Assembly (NCBI GenBank): GCA_964542855.1
Contig: CAZIWJ010000230.1
Location: 1-5,678, forward strand
DNA length: 5,678 nt
Origin: CAZIWJ01 sp964542855
GTDB taxonomy: Bacteria > Bacteroidota > Bacteroidia > Cytophagales > Cyclobacteriaceae
Direction of reading: 5' to 3'
Of the stretch, positions 3,591 to 5,678 are shown in pieces. The notes beneath the pieces are model-generated. The model had not been told where the DNA came from, did no database searches, and saw only the letters and a list, made by a program, of their open reading frames with translations. The first letter of the stretch is position 1; each line of letters starts with the position of its first letter. A program made the translations under genes and the position numbers.

Positions 3591-5678
3591 TCAATAAAAA
3601 TCTTTTTTGATATAAATTGTTGGTCGCTGTGTACCTGTACAAAGTAAATGCCGCGTTTAAGCACGGGTAACGGAATATCAGTATTGCCCGTTCCCGAATA
3701 GTTCTGTTTGAAATGCACCTTCCCGGTTACATCCAGTACAGTAATGCGGGCATTATTAATAAACTGATTACTTCGCAGGTAAACGGTATTACCGGCAGCA
3801 AAAAGCCGGAAACTGTTTTTCACCTTTTCAATATCCCGAACCGAGGTAATGGCATCGGTAGAAAATACGATGTTGAAACGCGCGGCTGAATCGGTGGTGC
3901 TGCTGCTGAAAGTATATTCCGGTTGCTGCTTTAAGTCGATCAGCTGGTTTTCCTGTGTATCCTCCAGGTAAATGCGAAACGAAGGTCCGTAATTCTGGAT
4001 ATTATTTAACACACCCAGGGTAAAATTACTGGTGCTACCGGGTTCCAGGTACAGGGGAACGATAACCTGTTCGCCGACCTGGGGCAAAGGGAGCACGTTA
4101 GTGTAAACATCTTGCTTTGGGGTGCGGGTATAGAGGCTGGGAGCCCGGTTAAGTCCGAAAAACTTCTTGGCATCTTCATTTTCGCTGTAATCGGGGTTAG
4201 CCCTTTCCCGGAAAATAATGCGGGTGCGGTCGGAGGTTGAATTGGCTGAATTGAGGTTTTGCACCTTTAATTCTAAAACCTGTTCCGGCAGCCCGGCGGT
4301 TAAACGGGAAACCGAAAACTGATCGTTGGCCCCCTGGGTGGTTACCCGGTCGTTGTTGGCAAAATCTACGGTAGCCCCGTCGGCGTTAGCCTGCACAAAA
4401 AAGCCCTGGGAAGAAGGGATGATCAGGTCGGTTCCGGATACGTAATTTCCGGCATCTTCATCCCACACGTAGGCCGCGCCGCCGTTGGCCAAACCGGAGG
4501 TAGCTACCAAAGACCAGTCGATGGCTGAAGGGTAGGGGTTTCCAATCAGGTTCCAGCCATCGCCAATGCTGTTGGTAACAATATCGGATAAGGTAAGGCC
4601 GGCCGTACCATCGAACGATTTACCGGTTTGCGGCCCATTGTTGGGTACACCGGTAAAGGCGATGGTCTGGTCGTTGTCGTTCCCGGTAAAGTATCCCTGC
4701 CCAACGTTCATGGTTCCCGATACCCGCTTGTAAAGACCTACCGTAGTAGCCGGGCTGTTCAGGGCAGGGCCGTTCTCATCGTAACTCAGGGCGTTAAATC
4801 CCTCTACGGTAATGGTAGAGAGGTCGGCACTGGCTACAGGAGAGGAAAAGAAATGACCCGAAACATTGGCCGCTGCCCCATCGAAGAAGCGCTCAATGGT
4901 TACATTCCCGGTTAGTGTTCCTGGTTGGATGAGCGAGCCGGTATTATTAGCATCCGATTTCAGGGTAAGGTTACCGCCGGTGGTTAGCGAGCCATCGACC
5001 GTGGCGTATTTAAACACCTCAATGGCAGAGCCGAGCGTGGCGCTACCTCCCGACTCAACGGTGAAATTACCGAGCGTGAGGGCAGTTGAACTCAGGTCGA
5101 TGGTTCCGGCACTGCCGCCGATAACCAGGTTGGCGGTAGAATCAGCAGCAAGTTCACCGCCCGTGCTACGGGTAACGGTGCCGTTCAGGGTGAGGGTGTT
5201 ACTATTTAAATCGAGCGTTCCGTTGGTAAGGGTTAAGTTGCCGTTAAGGGTTAAGTCAATGTCCAGGTCGTAAATATCGTCCGAATTAGCGGTAACGGTT
5301 AAGTTATTCACCGTTGAAATTCCCGGAGTTGCAAAACCAGTACTAAAATCGGTATTAGTAGTAGATAAAATATAGCTGGCTCCCGGGTCGAAAGTTAGGG
5401 TACCTCCGTTGTTTACAATAGCCGAACTAACCCCGTTTGAATTGCCGGCATTCAGGGTAGCCCCGCTGCTGAGGGTAAAACTTCCCCCTGTGGCAACTGC
5501 TACTGCGTCGATGTTACTATCGGAAGAACCTTCGGCAACCGTGTGCAACGTTCCGTTAACGGTTAGGGCACTGCTACTGCCAATTGATAAGGTTTCGTTG
5601 TTATTGCTATTAAGAGCAAGCGTAGCGGAAGCATTTACGGTAATGGCCAGGTTAGAGCCGGCCAGGCTGCCGGTATTG
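3587..5678 (-). CDS. T9SS-exported beta-repeat surface protein, 5' partial
   Basis: The frame is open from the right edge to the stop at 3587-3589, so 696 codons are visible and the N-terminus with its signal peptide lies outside. A TTG at 5546-5548 is internal, since the 43 codons upstream continue the same Gly/Asn/Ser/Thr-rich pattern. Visible residues 1 to about 260 are strand-forming repeats (LTLTNGTLDLNSNTLTLNGT-like), typical of beta-helix adhesin-like passengers. Then come a region with GWNLIGNPYPSAIDW (about 374-388), common in Bacteroidota surface proteins, and a beta-sandwich-like stretch. The last ~75 residues (about 621-696) are a T9SS type A sorting domain: FRLFAAGNTVYLRS, ITVLDVTGKV and KRGIYFVQVHSDQQFISKKI. 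The protein should cross the outer membrane through T9SS and be attached or released. It is the first visible gene of the operon and overlaps the PID-CTERM gene by 4 bases. The exact ligand or adhesive role is unknown. Confidence 0.9.
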   Translation of the reverse strand, partial: NTGSLAGSNLAITVNASATLALNSNNNETLSIGSSSALTVNGTLHTVAEGSSDSNIDAVAVATGGSFTLSSGATLNAGNSNGVSSAIVNNGGTLTFDPGASYILSTTNTDFSTGFATPGISTVNNLTVTANSDDIYDLDIDLTLNGNLTLTNGTLDLNSNTLTLNGTVTRSTGGELAADSTANLVIGGSAGTIDLSSTALTLGNFTVESGGSATLGSAIEVFKYATVDGSLTTGGNLTLKSDANNTGSLIQPGTLTGNVTIERFFDGAAANVSGHFFSSPVASADLSTITVEGFNALSYDENGPALNSPATTVGLYKRVSGTMNVGQGYFTGNDNDQTIAFTGVPNNGPQTGKSFDGTAGLTLSDIVTNSIGDGWNLIGNPYPSAIDWSLVATSGLANGGAAYVWDEDAGNYVSGTDLIIPSSQGFFVQANADGATVDFANNDRVTTQGANDQFSVSRLTAGLPEQVLELKVQNLNSANSTSDRTRIIFRERANPDYSENEDAKKFFGLNRAPSLYTRTPKQDVYTNVLPLPQVGEQVIVPLYLEPGSTSNFTLGVLNNIQNYGPSFRIYLEDTQENQLIDLKQQPEYTFSSSTTDSAARFNIVFSTDAITSVRDIEKVKNSFRLFAAGNTVYLRSNQFINNARITVLDVTGKVHFKQNYSGTGNTDIPLPVLKRGIYFVQVHSDQQFISKKIFIE

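Noticed and set aside
4628..5273. Plus-strand open frames of 95 and 135 codons
   Set aside because: They are antisense shadows of the T9SS surface-protein gene, whose repeats and C-terminal sorting domain are clear.
5546..5548. TTG as the true start of the large surface-protein gene
   Set aside because: The frame continues open to the window edge with the same Gly/Asn/Ser/Thr repeat composition, and no signal peptide follows the TTG.

Overview
The window looks like a piece of a Bacteroidota chromosome. The supporting signs are a type IX secretion (T9SS) C-terminal sorting domain on a large surface protein, a PID-CTERM/exosortase pair, and start sites without clear Shine-Dalgarno sequences. 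The combination recalls Cytophagales/Hymenobacteraceae-type genomes, but that finer placement is an inference from family knowledge and no search was run.

Layout from left to right: bases 1-199 hold no firmly identified gene, only a short protein-like open frame leaving the left edge on the minus strand. A CHAD-domain (polyphosphate-binding type) gene follows on the plus strand (200-1030). Next is a 912-base non-coding stretch (1031-1942). Its most striking content is a tandem array of ten 20-bp units (1307-1507), each opening with the hexamer CACGAT followed by an A-rich spacer. The stretch also has several small inverted repeats and a very AT-rich leader in front of the next gene. That gene (1943-2836, plus) encodes a helix-turn-helix/WYL-domain transcriptional regulator. 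It ends tail-to-tail with a minus-strand operon, and the two stop codons overlap.

The minus-strand operon, read right to left, holds three genes joined by two 4-base start/stop overlaps. The first is a large beta-rich surface protein with a T9SS type A tail, whose 5' end lies beyond the right edge. The second is a 70-residue protein that is almost entirely a signal peptide plus a PID-CTERM sorting signal. The third is a 182-residue exosortase/archaeosortase-family membrane enzyme with visible Cys/Arg/His active-site candidates. The simplest reading is a dedicated exosortase with its own miniature substrate, co-translated with a T9SS-exported surface protein, so two envelope-sorting routes meet in one transcript. 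The CHAD protein and the WYL regulator have no visible mechanistic tie to the operon. Control of the operon by the WYL regulator is possible only by neighbourhood.
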